A stretch of 64,000 bases of DNA from JAKVBK01 sp022447275 (GCA_047125605.1 CP138932.1:1984001-2048000), one strand, 5' to 3'; numbered from the stretch's first letter, positions 36,619-46,047 are shown. Notes: a model not told the origin generated them from the sequence alone. Program-made: numbers and translations.

Positions 36619-37467
36619 TCAGGCTTCTTGCAACTGGCGCGCATTGCGTCGCGTTTCCAACTGCCGACGCACGAACGCAAGCACGAAAACGATCGTTAAA
36701 ATCAGGATGATCGTAGGAGCCGGAGCGCTGTCGAGCCAGAAGCTTGCGTAGATGCCAAGCATCATTGATGTCGCACATACCAGCACAGACACCCAGAGCA
36801 TCATAGAGAATCTTTGAACCAAAAGGAAAGCGATCGCGCCAGGGGCGATCAGAAGCCCAATAGCGAGGATCAGGCCTGCGGCGGATAGCGTCGCAACAAC
36901 TGTCAGCGACAGGGCTGCAAGCAAACCATAGTGCAGCCAATTCACCCTAAGTCCTGATGTCTGTGCCTGTGCGGGGTCAAAACTGTGAAGAAGCAAGTCG
37001 CGCCACTTAAGTGCTAACGCCAATCCTACAGCGCCGGAAATCAATCCGGCTGTCCAAATGTCTTTGGTGCCCACGCCTAGCATATTACCGAAAAGGATGT
37101 GATCCAGATGGGCGTTTGTCTCGACGGCGACATAAAGCACGATGCCCAGCCCAAACATTCCCGAAAAGACCACCCCCATCACCGTGTCGCGCTTAACCCG
37201 CGAGTTGCTTGCCACATAGCCAGTCGCAACCGCGCAGAGCATACCGGCCGCAAAGGCGCCTATCAGCAGGGGAATACCAAGGACGTAGGCCAACACGATC
37301 CCCGGCAGGACCGCGTGGCTTACGGCATCGCCCATGAGGGCCCATCCTTTTAGCACAAGGAAACAGGATAGAAGCGCTGTTGGCACAGAAACGATCAACG
37401 AAATCAGGAATGCGTTCTGCATAAAACCAAACTGGAACGGCAGAAGCAGGGTTTCCAAATCCATCAA
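36619..37467 (-). CDS. sitD: Manganese/iron ABC transporter permease
   Basis: The 282-residue ABC-3 family permease has eight or nine hydrophobic segments. The block LKGWALMGDAVSHAVLPGI near residue 40 is the family signature. It overlaps the other permease gene by four bases (ATGA) and is last in a sitABCD-type operon. It forms the inner-membrane channel together with the neighbouring permease. Confidence 0.88.
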   Translation of the reverse strand: MMDLETLLLPFQFGFMQNAFLISLIVSVPTALLSCFLVLKGWALMGDAVSHAVLPGIVLAYVLGIPLLIGAFAAGMLCAVATGYVASNSRVKRDTVMGVVFSGMFGLGIVLYVAVETNAHLDHILFGNMLGVGTKDIWTAGLISGAVGLALALKWRDLLLHSFDPAQAQTSGLRVNWLHYGLLAALSLTVVATLSAAGLILAIGLLIAPGAIAFLLVQRFSMMLWVSVLVCATSMMLGIYASFWLDSAPAPTIILILTIVFVLAFVRRQLETRRNARQLQEA

Positions 37468-38333
37468 GACGCTCTCTCTTCTGTCACCGGCAGAACGGTC
37501 ACTTTGCGCCGCGCCGCCAGCAACCCGTGCTTAGGGGCCCAAATGAACGCAATCAAGAATACAAGCGTCATCAGAACGACGATCACGCCTCCGGTCGCGC
37601 CATCCAGAAAATAGCTGATATACGCCCCTGCAAAGCTGCACCCAGCGCCAATCAGCACAGAGGTGGCAATCAGGCGCGGAAACCGATCGCACAGCAGATA
37701 AGCCGTTGCGCCAGGTGTCACGACCATGGCGATCACGAGGAAGGCGCCCACCGTTTGCATGGCGGCGACAACAGAGGCAGACAACAAAGTAAAAAAGACC
37801 AGTTTCAGGAGTCCGGGCCGCAATCCGATAGACCGCGCATGACTCTCATCGAAAAAGGTGACCATCAGATCTTTCCATTTTGCCAGCAGAACCGCGAGTG
37901 ACACAAATCCGATCAAAGCCAACTGCAGCGTGTCTTCCGGCGTAATGGCCAGGATATTGCCCATGGTAATCGTTTGGATCGACACAGACATGGGATTGAC
38001 CGAGACCATAAAGAGCCCCAGCCCGAAGAAGGATGTAAAGATCATACCGATGATGACATCTGCCTTAAGACCAGAGCGTTCAGACAGAAACAGCATCGCC
38101 CCGGCCGCCAAACCGCCCGCCAGGAAAGCCCCCAGGGCAAAAGGAAGGCCCAGAATGTAGGCCCCTGCCACGCCAGGTACGACCGAATGCGACAGAGCAT
38201 CTCCGATCAGGGACCAGCCTTTCAGCATCAAATACGCTGACAAGAATGCACAAACCCCACCAACCAGCGCAGAAACCCACATCGCATTGAGCATGTAGCG
38301 ATAGCTGAAGGGTTCCAGAAGCACCTCAATCAC
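37464..38333 (-). CDS. sitC: Manganese/iron ABC transporter permease
   Basis: A 289-residue ABC-3 permease paralogous to the next gene, with LKGWSLIGDALSHSVVPGV near the start and GAFLVIAMVVTPGATAYLL in the second half. It overlaps the ATPase gene upstream and the second permease gene downstream by four bases each. Two different permeases with one ATPase and one binding protein is the SitABCD/YfeABCD arrangement, which favours Mn/Fe over the single-permease ZnuABC zinc systems. Confidence 0.9.
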   Translation of the reverse strand: MIEVLLEPFSYRYMLNAMWVSALVGGVCAFLSAYLMLKGWSLIGDALSHSVVPGVAGAYILGLPFALGAFLAGGLAAGAMLFLSERSGLKADVIIGMIFTSFFGLGLFMVSVNPMSVSIQTITMGNILAITPEDTLQLALIGFVSLAVLLAKWKDLMVTFFDESHARSIGLRPGLLKLVFFTLLSASVVAAMQTVGAFLVIAMVVTPGATAYLLCDRFPRLIATSVLIGAGCSFAGAYISYFLDGATGGVIVVLMTLVFLIAFIWAPKHGLLAARRKVTVLPVTEERAS

Positions 38334-39217
38334 GACTGGTCGTCCACAGTCTGTGTCTTTTCGCCATACTGCACGAAGGGACGCTCATCATCCGTGAGAA
38401 TGGTAATCTGACGCCCATCATCATCATCATGCAGCGTGGTGCCGCCCAACGTGAAATGACGCAGCACCCCGCCAAAGGCCTGCTCCAGATTCTCGCGGGT
38501 GAAGGTTGTCTCCGTCGGGCCGTGGCTCAGCACAGTGCCTTTCATCAGAACCGTCCTGTCACAAAATTCGGGAACCGAACCCAGATTGTGCGTCGAGACG
38601 AGCATAACGCGCCCCTCCGCTCTCAATTCCCGCAAAAGCGCGACAATCTGGTCTTCTGTCTTCACGTCCACACCCGTGAACGGCTCATCAAGCAGGATAA
38701 CCTGTCCGTCTTGCGCAAGCGCACGCGCCAGAAAAACGCGTTTGCGTTGGCCGCCCGACAATTCCCCGATCTGGCGCTTCCGAAACTCCTGCATGTTCAC
38801 GCGGCCCAGTGCCGCTGCTACAGCAGCATGATCAGCAGCACTTGGGCGGCGCAAAAACCCCATATGCCCATAGCGGCCCATCATGACGACATCTTCAACA
38901 AGCACCGGGAATGACCAATCGACTTCCTCAGCTTGGGGCACATAGGCCACCATGTTGCGCGCCAATGCTTCGCGCACGGTGAGGCCCATAATTGAAATCT
39001 CCCCCGTCACGACGGGCACGAAGTTCATCAGAGCCTTGAAAAGCGTCGATTTTCCAGCGCCATTTACCCCCACAAGCGCCGTCACCGTACCGCAGGGAAT
39101 TTCAAAGCTGGCATCATACAAGGCCGTGTGGCCGTTGCGATACCGCACCGTGACATCCTTGGCTGACAAACCAGCCACGTCAGGCCGTGTCGGGGCAACT
39201 TTGAGCATGTCGCGCAT
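38330..39217 (-). CDS. sitB: Manganese/iron ABC transporter ATPase
   Basis: The 295-residue ATPase has Walker A GVNGAGKST (50-58), signature LSGGQ (153-157) and Walker B VILLDEPFTGVD. QAEEVDWSFPVLVEDVVMMG is typical of metal-type ABC ATPases. The acidic tail includes a DDDD run. It overlaps the first permease gene by four bases and is separated from the binding-protein gene by about 110 bases containing a stem-loop. Confidence 0.92.
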   Translation of the reverse strand: MRDMLKVAPTRPDVAGLSAKDVTVRYRNGHTALYDASFEIPCGTVTALVGVNGAGKSTLFKALMNFVPVVTGEISIMGLTVREALARNMVAYVPQAEEVDWSFPVLVEDVVMMGRYGHMGFLRRPSAADHAAVAAALGRVNMQEFRKRQIGELSGGQRKRVFLARALAQDGQVILLDEPFTGVDVKTEDQIVALLRELRAEGRVMLVSTHNLGSVPEFCDRTVLMKGTVLSHGPTETTFTRENLEQAFGGVLRHFTLGGTTLHDDDDGRQITILTDDERPFVQYGEKTQTVDDQS

Positions 39218-39245
39218 GGGGCCTTGCTCCGGTTCTTAAGATGCG

Positions 39246-39272
39246 CACCCGCCGATCCTAGGACGGCGGGTG
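39246..39272 (-). promoter_or_regulatory. Stem-loop between sitA and sitB
   Basis: A nine-base perfect stem, CACCCGCCG with CGGCGGGTG, encloses ATCCTAGGA, which is itself nearly self-complementary. It lies between the sitA stop and the sitB start. With no U tract on the transcribed side, it likely protects or attenuates the transcript so that the binding protein is made in excess. Confidence 0.6.
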
Positions 39273-39326
39273 GCCAGAAAATTTTCAGGGCGGCGGCAGA
39301 GCGACGAACCGCAAGCCACCCTACCC

Positions 39327-40229
39327 TCAGTTTGTTGCAGCCGTAAGGCCGTCTGCCACAGTGGCCGCGGTCACTTTCAGTAGATCCAAATAGGTTGGTA
39401 CGGGGCCATCCGCGGTGCTCAAGCTATCGACATAAAGCGCCCCGCCGTAGGCAACGCCGGTTTCCCGTGCAACCTGTTGTGCTGGGGCCGTATCGACTGT
39501 GCTCTCACAGAAAACCACGGGAATATCATTGGCACGCACCCCGTCGATAACGGCGCGCACCTGCTGCGGCGTTCCGTTCTGATCCGCATTCATCGGCCAG
39601 AGATAAAGCTCTTTCATGCCGAAATCTCGCGCCAGGTAGCTGAATGCGCCTTCACAGGTAACCAGCCAACGCCGATCTTCGGGGATCGCAGCCACCGCTG
39701 CGCGCAACGGCTCAATCGTGTCGCGCAAAGCCTGCTTGTAGCTGTCAGCGTTTGACGCGTAGGTTTCTGCATTTTCAGGATCTGCCTCGGCAAGCGCAGT
39801 TTCAATATTATCAATATATACCAGCGCATTATCGAGCCCCATCCAGGCATGGGGATTAGGCTTGCCCTCGTAGTTCCCAGAGGCGATCGAGATCGGATCG
39901 ATGCCATCGGTCAGCGTTGCAGAAGGAACATCGCCGAGGTTTGACAGAAACTGTTCAAACCACAATTCAAGGTTCATTCCGTTCCAAAGGATTAAGTCAG
40001 CATCAACGGCCCGAACGATATCGCGCGGGGTGGGCTCATAGCCATGGATCTCCGCGCCCGGTTTGGTGATTGATACAACTTCAGCCGCATCGCCAGCGAC
40101 ATTCGCCGCCATGTCCGCAAGAACCGTGAAAGTGGTGACAACTTTGAGCTTGTCATCCGCCTGGGCCGCTGTCGCTGCCAGCATCACCGCGCCCGCGCAT
40201 GCAGCCAATTTAATACGTCTCGTCAGCAT
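39327..40229 (-). CDS. sitA: Manganese/iron-binding periplasmic protein
   Basis: The 300-residue cluster A-I metal-binding protein has a signal peptide ending at AAQA (about 24). Expected metal ligands are His62 in EIHGYEP, His127 in NPHAWM, Glu193 in TCEGAFSYL and an Asp in YVDSLS near the C-terminus; two His, one Glu and one Asp suit Mn or Fe(II). No His-rich loop of the ZnuA type is present. ATG 40229 with GGAGAA five bases ahead is chosen over TTG 40244. First gene of sitABCD, downstream of a Mur-box-like site. Confidence 0.92.
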   Translation of the reverse strand: MLTRRIKLAACAGAVMLAATAAQADDKLKVVTTFTVLADMAANVAGDAAEVVSITKPGAEIHGYEPTPRDIVRAVDADLILWNGMNLELWFEQFLSNLGDVPSATLTDGIDPISIASGNYEGKPNPHAWMGLDNALVYIDNIETALAEADPENAETYASNADSYKQALRDTIEPLRAAVAAIPEDRRWLVTCEGAFSYLARDFGMKELYLWPMNADQNGTPQQVRAVIDGVRANDIPVVFCESTVDTAPAQQVARETGVAYGGALYVDSLSTADGPVPTYLDLLKVTAATVADGLTAATN

Positions 40230-40268
40230 CAAGTTCTCCGCCAATAGCTGCCGTCCAGATTCTGCAAA

Positions 40269-40286
40269 TGCAAATCACTCGCAATA
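40269..40286. promoter_or_regulatory. Mur-box-like operator upstream of sitA
   Basis: TGCAAATCACTCGCAATA forms an imperfect palindrome of the TGCAAAT...TTGCA class. This matches the manganese-responsive sequence bound by the Fur-family regulator Mur in alphaproteobacteria, and sitABCD is its classic target. It lies about 40 bases upstream of the sitA start. Confidence 0.6.
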
Positions 40287-40728
40287 CATGTGTAGTTAAG
40301 AATTATCCTCATCAAGGCAAGCGCGTTGAACCGTATCCGCATAAAAACCAGCACTCTGCAGCCTAAAATCACGGAAGAGACCGTTGATTGCCGATTCAGA
40401 CTGGCCCTCACCGCATCGATCGAATGCGTATTCTCCTCAACTTACGACTTCAAATCTTTTACCCTCAGGTCTTAAGGGCAGACAGAAACTTACATGACGG
40501 ACCCAGACCATAACTAGCCGCCTGTTGCAGTGCTTGTGGTTTTTTGTTCGCACTGATCCGCATAGGGCGGCCTTGATAACTTTAGTCGCAGGAGACAACA
40601 GCTTGTGCCACATTGGGCTGAAAGTCAGCATAAATCGTACGGGCGAGATGAAGCCATTAGACAGCCGCCGCGTTTCCAAAAAGTCCTGTCACACGTCTTT
40701 ATAGGTTAGATCCAGGCACTGGGTGAGA
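40287..40728. other. Gap between sit operon and GSCFA pseudogene
   Basis: About 440 bases with only short unconvincing frames. No repeat or RNA structure was recognised apart from the presumed sitA promoter near the left side. Confidence 0.4.
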
Positions 40729-41322
40729 TCAAGATAGTAGCGTCCCAAAACCCTGCCAGGCTGCGGGAAACACGTCGCTTGCGACAACCTCCCAAGGTTC
40801 TGTCAGCCCAAGCGTAAACACAAACGGCCAAGCCTCTCCCACCACCAGCTTGGTTCTCTTGAAATTCTGCTGACGCGAGTGCTTCAGCAAATTGGGGTTT
40901 CAAAGTCCGTTGGAATCGACCGAGGGCACAAGCGCATCAAAAAATCCCACGCTCCGTTCCCAAACCCAATTCCTAGGCTAGGATCGTCCGCATGCTTCTT
41001 GCGTCAGCTGCAGAAACTGTCGGGTTGTGTAGATATTTCCGTGCCGCGCTGAATAAAGCCCATAGCCATAGTCACGATGCCGCTCTCGCGGCAGACCAAG
41101 CGGGGCTGGCTCCCGATCGATCACGCTCAGGCCCCATTTCCGCATGTTCCGCGCGATATGCTGTGCAAAGCAGCTGCCCGCGGTAAACACGCGGTCACTG
41201 GCCCGTATCTTGAATTTGGGCCGATAGAGATCCATCTCCGGCGCTTGCGCGATATGGGCCTGAGCCACGCCCGTGCGCCAATAAGCGCGTGCATCAAGCC
41301 CTTCATAAGGGGAATGTCTCAT
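40729..41322 (-). pseudogene. GSCFA-domain protein with in-frame stops
   Basis: Starting at ATG 41322 (MRHSPYEGLDARAYWRTGVA), the frame shows the namesake motif FTAGSCFAQHIARNMRKWG and RHGNIYTTRQFLQLTQEA before a TAG at 40978-40980. The same frame continues beyond it: WVWERSVGFFDALVPSVDS, a second stop (TGA), then FVFTLGLTEPWEVVASDVFP, which is the next conserved GSCFA block (GLTE), and a final stop at 40729. Conservation after the stops shows a recently decayed gene rather than a short protein. The C-terminal third of the family (about 350 residues) is missing. GSCFA proteins are predicted SGNH-like esterases or lipases. Confidence 0.72.
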
Positions 41323-41504
41323 TCTGGCGGCCTTTCCTGATACAACCAATCCCCGTGTCTGCCGCGCCATGCCAACCGGATTGCAAAGTGCTGCGCCCCC
41401 CAAAGCAGGCCGCAACGACGCGAGATCATCACTCAAATGCGCCCTCTGAGCAGATCAGACAGGGCAGCATTCAAGCAGTTCTATGTCAGGATAATGCGGG
41501 GCCG

Positions 41505-42875
41505 TTAACGGCCCGATAATGGCGCCGCGCCCTCTGTCGCTTTTTCGACAGCGGCAACAACATCAGCGACAGCGCGCTGCATGAGGCCCGCATCGTCTGC
41601 CTCCGCCATAACGCGGATCAGCGGCTCTGTGCCGGATTTTCGGATCAGCAACCTTCCTTTGCCAGCGAGGCTGGCTTCGGCATGTTCGATGGCTTGGCGC
41701 ACATGCGTATTTTCAAGTGGAGCCTGCTCTGGCGCAAAGCGAACATTCTCCAACAATTGGGGCACGGGCTCAAAGCTTTGGGTCAGGGCAGAGGCGGGCT
41801 GGCCAGTTTCCGCCATCGCGGCCAAGAACTGCAAACCCGCAATCAGGCCGTCACCGGTTGTTGCATAATCGGTCATTACAATGTGGCCGGACTGTTCGCC
41901 GCCGAGGTTGAAACCACCCGCGCGCATCCGCTCCATCACATATCGATCCCCCACATTGGTGCGCTCCAGACGCAACCCCTTGTCAGTCAGAAACCGCTCC
42001 AGACCGAGGTTGGACATCACCGTGGCAACCAACGTATCCCCCCGCAAACGCCCAGCCGCAGCCCAGCGCGCAGCCATCAGCGCCATCAATTGATCGCCAT
42101 CGGCAACGGCCCCTGTCTCATCGAGGATCATCACCCGGTCCGCATCACCATCAAGGCAGATCCCAAGATCCGCGCCATGGGCCACAACCGCAGCAGCAGC
42201 CGTGTCCACATGCGTCGAACCACAGCCCTGGTTGATGTTGGTGCCGTTAGGGCTCGTGCCCAAGGGCACCACATCAGCGCCCAACTCCCACAGTACATCC
42301 GGCGCCGTCCGGTAGGCTGCGCCGTTGGCACAGTCGACCACAACTTTCAGGCCACTAAGCCGTTGCTCTGCCGGAAACGTGGATTTGGCGCGCTCAACAT
42401 AGCGGTGCAAGCCATCGTCAATGCGCCGAGCTCGGCCAATATTGGAGGCCTGCGCCAACTCCACACCGCGGTTTACAAGAGCTTCTATTTCAGCCTCAGC
42501 CGCATCAGACAGCTTGTACCCGTCGGGCCCAAAGAACTTGATGCCATTGTCCTCTGCGGGATTGTGCGAAGCCGAAATCATGATCCCGAGATCAGCCCGC
42601 ATCGACCGCGTCAGATAGCCCACCGCCGGCGTAGGCACCGGCCCAAGCAGCAGCACATTCATACCGGTTGAGGTCAGCCCTGCCGTCAGCGCCGTTTCAA
42701 ACATGTAGCCCGACAGGCGGGTGTCCTTGCCGATCACAACGCGATGCCGGTTGGCCCCATCCGTGCGGAAATAGCGTCCGGCTGCGGCCCCAAGCTTCAG
42801 GGCCATCTCGGCCGTCATAGGATGGGTATTGGCGCGGCCACGCACACCGTCGGTACCAAACAAAGAGCGAGACAT
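41505..42875 (-). CDS. glmM: Phosphoglucosamine mutase
   Basis: The 456-residue phosphohexomutase has SLFGTDGVRG at the N-terminus, the phosphoserine loop SASHNP (101-106, Ser103), the metal loop DGDADR and the C-terminal RKSGTEPLIRVM. It converts glucosamine-6-phosphate to glucosamine-1-phosphate for UDP-GlcNAc. ATG 42875 has GAGGA ahead of it and shares one base with the folP stop (TAATG). The stop codon lies in a perfect 16-base palindrome (41499-41514). Confidence 0.95.
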   Translation of the reverse strand: MSRSLFGTDGVRGRANTHPMTAEMALKLGAAAGRYFRTDGANRHRVVIGKDTRLSGYMFETALTAGLTSTGMNVLLLGPVPTPAVGYLTRSMRADLGIMISASHNPAEDNGIKFFGPDGYKLSDAAEAEIEALVNRGVELAQASNIGRARRIDDGLHRYVERAKSTFPAEQRLSGLKVVVDCANGAAYRTAPDVLWELGADVVPLGTSPNGTNINQGCGSTHVDTAAAAVVAHGADLGICLDGDADRVMILDETGAVADGDQLMALMAARWAAAGRLRGDTLVATVMSNLGLERFLTDKGLRLERTNVGDRYVMERMRAGGFNLGGEQSGHIVMTDYATTGDGLIAGLQFLAAMAETGQPASALTQSFEPVPQLLENVRFAPEQAPLENTHVRQAIEHAEASLAGKGRLLIRKSGTEPLIRVMAEADDAGLMQRAVADVVAAVEKATEGAAPLSGR

Positions 42876-43903
42876 TAACAAATCCTCTGAGCGCATGAGG
42901 TATGAAGCGCACAAGCCAGTCGCAGTGCCTGTGCCGTTGCAGCGGTATCATGAACCCTGAGAAGCTGCACCCCCTGTGTAACACCATGTAGAGCCACGGC
43001 GATCGAGCCGGGCGCTCTGTCTTGGGCTTCTGGGGCTTGCCCAATTGTGCCAATGAACCGTTTGCGGGACGCGCCGAGCAGCACCGCACATCCCAGACCG
43101 TGAAACAGGGAAAGCCGCCGCAGCAATGCGAGGTTGTGCGCTAACGTCTTGCCAAAACCGATCCCTGGATCGACCAGAATGCGCGCGCGTGGAATGCCCG
43201 CTGCAGCCGCTGCCTGCACCCGCGCAGCCAGTTGGTCATATACATCTAGTACAACATCCTCATAGCGCGGCGCATCCTGCATGGTCTGCGGATCCCCTTG
43301 GGCGTGCATCAGGCAAACAGGTGCGCCACTCTCCGCAACGGCCGCCGCCATGCCCGGATCATGGGTCATGGCAGACACATCATTGACCAGCCCCGCCCCG
43401 GCCGCCAGCGCGGCCCGGGCAGTCACAGCATTGCGGGTATCAATTGATTTTGCCACGTCGAGTTCCGTCAAAGCCTCCAGCACCGGAACCGTCCGAGAGA
43501 TCTCTTCGTCTACCGAAACAGGCGTGGCGCCAGGACGGGTGCTTTCGCCGCCAATATCGATCATCGACACGTCATCTGCCATCGCCCGGGCGCTGCTTGC
43601 CGCAGCCGCTGCCCCGTCAAACCTTCCCCCGTCCGAGAAACTGTCTGGCGTTACATTGAGAATGCCCATCAAGTGCGGTCGCTCCCATGCCAAACCGCAG
43701 ATCGGGTCGCGTGGCGCGCACAGCCGCTCCAGCACATCTGCCGGCGCATCATAAACAGACAAAACCTGTGGGCTCTGCCCCCGCTCAAGGCGTTCCACAT
43801 GGGAAAAGTGCGTCCAGCCACCCGCAAGTATGTGCGCATCTGGCGCCATTTCCGGACCGCTGCTCAGAAGCGGGCGCCAGTACACGCCACCAGGTTCAGC
43901 CAT
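42875..43903 (-). CDS. folP: Dihydropteroate synthase
   Basis: The 342-residue protein has the pterin-binding signature GILNVTPDSFSDGG, DIGGESTRPGA and DPGIGFGKT, with SRKRFIG as the phosphate/pABA-side motif. It carries about 75 extra N-terminal residues before the TIM barrel, as in other Rhodobacteraceae. ATG 43903 follows GAGGT; a TTG nine bases upstream is less likely. It condenses pABA with the pterin pyrophosphate in folate synthesis. Upstream on the strand is folB; it is coupled to glmM downstream. Confidence 0.95.
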   Translation of the reverse strand: MAEPGGVYWRPLLSSGPEMAPDAHILAGGWTHFSHVERLERGQSPQVLSVYDAPADVLERLCAPRDPICGLAWERPHLMGILNVTPDSFSDGGRFDGAAAAASSARAMADDVSMIDIGGESTRPGATPVSVDEEISRTVPVLEALTELDVAKSIDTRNAVTARAALAAGAGLVNDVSAMTHDPGMAAAVAESGAPVCLMHAQGDPQTMQDAPRYEDVVLDVYDQLAARVQAAAAAGIPRARILVDPGIGFGKTLAHNLALLRRLSLFHGLGCAVLLGASRKRFIGTIGQAPEAQDRAPGSIAVALHGVTQGVQLLRVHDTAATAQALRLACALHTSCAQRIC

Positions 43904-43992
43904 GTCTTTCAAACCTCATCTTCCTGAATTCTGGCCCACACCCAGCTGATCCCTACGCAAACACAAAGTGTCTCAACCAGCCTGGCAGATTG

Positions 43993-44874
43993 CTAGAATG
44001 CGTCTTTCGCATCCAGCTTGAGGATGCGTGTGGCCACCGGTGTCTGCGGGACAGGCACACCAATGCAAACCAGCTCGCACGCCCCCAGTTGCTCCGCGAA
44101 CCAGGCAGCCAGTTCCGGCCCCTCGACAGCTCCGCGATCCGGGCTGTCCACAGAATCCAAAACCGTTTTGGACGGCGCCCAGACGAGCATCTGCCCTTTG
44201 CCCAGCCCCCAATCAATCTCGGTGCGGCTATCCATGACCACGCAGCGCGGATCCCGCCCGGCCAGCACCCAGGCCTGTTGCTCCAACGCCAGCAAAGCGA
44301 TGCGACGGCGCGCAGGTGCAATCGCGGCATCCGGGGCAGGCTCTGCGGGCGCGGTCACGCACAAGACGGCGGGGCCAGCCTGTGCAAGCCTGTCCAGAAA
44401 TTCAGGCAGCAACGGATCGGCCACCGCCTCCCGGCTCAACAGCACAAAGCGCGGCGCTGGCCCGTCCTCCAATTGCAAATCCACTTTGGGCGGCGCTCTG
44501 CAGTCCCGCACAATTTTCACGCCAAGATCAAAAGGTCCGCGATCCAGCTTTTCGATCTGAACATGGACCCGGGCCGCACGGGGCTCAGGCAGCAAAAGGG
44601 CTGCTATACGTTCGGCCAAAGTCTCGAGCAGATTGAGCCGCTCCTCGGACAGCGCTTGCCCGATCGCATCAACGATCGTGTCGTAGGACAAGATCCCGTC
44701 CACGTCGTCCGTTGCGGCCCCGTCTGCCCCGGCGACCTCCACCTCGACATTGAAGCGCACGCGCTGGGTGGTGCCCCGCTCCGCCTGGAACGCGCCAATC
44801 TCCACGTCTAGGACATAATCCCGGACCATAATGCGGTCGCGCGGGGCAAGGCTGATTTGGCTTTCTGTGTTCAT
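43993..44874 (-). CDS. folB: Dihydroneopterin aldolase with C-terminal extension
   Basis: Residues about 12-125 of 293 are a FolB domain: MVRDYVLDVEIGAFQAERG, SYDTIVDAI, LLETLAERIA and IEKLDRGPFD fit the family. Typical FolB is about 120 residues. The remaining ~165 residues form a second, unrecognised domain with LLSREAVADPLLPEFLDRL and alpha/beta pattern. It makes 6-hydroxymethyl-dihydropterin from dihydroneopterin. It lies about 90 bases upstream of folP on the same strand. The extension may be specific to this lineage. Confidence 0.85.
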   Translation of the reverse strand: MNTESQISLAPRDRIMVRDYVLDVEIGAFQAERGTTQRVRFNVEVEVAGADGAATDDVDGILSYDTIVDAIGQALSEERLNLLETLAERIAALLLPEPRAARVHVQIEKLDRGPFDLGVKIVRDCRAPPKVDLQLEDGPAPRFVLLSREAVADPLLPEFLDRLAQAGPAVLCVTAPAEPAPDAAIAPARRRIALLALEQQAWVLAGRDPRCVVMDSRTEIDWGLGKGQMLVWAPSKTVLDSVDSPDRGAVEGPELAAWFAEQLGACELVCIGVPVPQTPVATRILKLDAKDAF

Positions 44875-44925
44875 GGGAACCTGCTTGGCACAGCCAGCCC
44901 ATAGGTACCAGTGCGATCGCGGCAG

Positions 44926-46047
44926 TTATTGGCCGCCTTGCGACCCGGTGCCCTTGGAAAAGAGGCCGGTCAAGGCGCGGCGGGTGAGGCCCGTGGTCGA
45001 CGGGCGCCGCTCTTCGCTGAAGGGCAAGGGCCGGCAGACCTCGAGGGCAGCAACGCCTACCCGAGCAGTGAGTGCCCCGTTCACGAGGCCCTCCCCGAAG
45101 CGCCGCGACAACTTTGACAAAACACCGCCCCCCGCGATTGATCCGATCAGGTCATCCCCAACGGCCACAGCACCGGTTGCCACAAGATGCTGGAACACAG
45201 TACGCGTCAGCCGCCAATTGCCAAATGTCCCACCGCGCCCGCCGTAAATTTCAGCGATCCGGCGGATCATGCGCAAATTGGCGGTGAGGGCCGCAACAAC
45301 ATCGGCTGCCGCCAACGGGACAATCGCCGTGATGGTGGCAACCTGTCGGGCCGCGGCAGCGACCTCCTCTTGGGCGGCCTTGTCGAGCGGGGCCAGCAAG
45401 GTGTCTTCGGTCAGGCTGAGGACCGTATCAACCTCAAAGCTTTCCGGGGCCAACCGGCTGAGCCGCGCACGGGGTTCGGCCAGTTCGAGCCGGCTGGCGT
45501 AAAGATTCGAAAGCTGCTGCACCAGTTTTCGCGCTCCCTCCAGATCGGCATCGGCGCGCACGCGGGCTGCCCTGCGTTGCAGCGCATCAAGACGCGACAA
45601 GCGCATCATCGCTCCCAGTTCCCGCGCGACAAAGATGCAGGCCACCAGAAGTACGATCACGGTCAGCACCGACACCATAGCCCCAAGCACCGGTGCGCGG
45701 GCCAGAAGCCCGGTGGCGAAATCCCAAAACGCGATACCGACCATGGCCGATACCAAAGCACCCAAAGCACCCCAGAAAAGCCGCCCAAGCGCCGAGCCGC
45801 GCCGGGCCGCCAGCCGGGCGGCGGCCTGCATCGCCGCGCCTTCAGGCAGGGCCGGCCCGGCATCTGGAACAGGTGGCGCGTCCGCAGGCGTGATCTCCGG
45901 CCCCAGCGCGCGGGCTTTCGCGGTATCATATGCGCGTTCGGGCCGCGGGGTGGCCGGTGGTGTCTGTTCCGGGCGCGGGGTGGCCGGAACATCTTCGGAC
46001 AGGTCAAACAGAACGGGCCCCTGCCCTTTCTCGTCAGATGTGTTCAT
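44926..46047 (-). CDS. YcjF-like inner membrane protein (DUF697/TIGR01620)
   Basis: The 373-residue protein has a disordered Pro/Thr-rich N-terminus (about 1-60, with repeated TPRPEQTPPA-like units). Two closely spaced membrane helices (about 85-150) follow, then a long cytoplasmic helical domain ending in the DUF697-type AVGDDLIGSIAGGGVLSKLS region. It overlaps the upstream YcjX-type ATPase gene by four bases. YcjX/YcjF pairs are linked to envelope stress and phage-shock regulons, but their molecular role is unknown. Confidence 0.82.
   Translation of the reverse strand: MNTSDEKGQGPVLFDLSEDVPATPRPEQTPPATPRPERAYDTAKARALGPEITPADAPPVPDAGPALPEGAAMQAAARLAARRGSALGRLFWGALGALVSAMVGIAFWDFATGLLARAPVLGAMVSVLTVIVLLVACIFVARELGAMMRLSRLDALQRRAARVRADADLEGARKLVQQLSNLYASRLELAEPRARLSRLAPESFEVDTVLSLTEDTLLAPLDKAAQEEVAAAARQVATITAIVPLAAADVVAALTANLRMIRRIAEIYGGRGGTFGNWRLTRTVFQHLVATGAVAVGDDLIGSIAGGGVLSKLSRRFGEGLVNGALTARVGVAALEVCRPLPFSEERRPSTTGLTRRALTGLFSKGTGSQGGQ

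Noticed and set aside
41499..41514. Perfect 16-base palindrome at the glmM stop
   Set aside because: No loop and no U tract, so not a convincing terminator; could be a protein site but nothing else supports it.
41682..42671. 329-codon plus-strand frame opposite glmM
   Set aside because: Antisense to glmM with its complete motifs.
43687..44811. 374-codon plus-strand frame opposite folB/folP
   Set aside because: Spans two real minus-strand genes and the gap between them; no recognisable protein.
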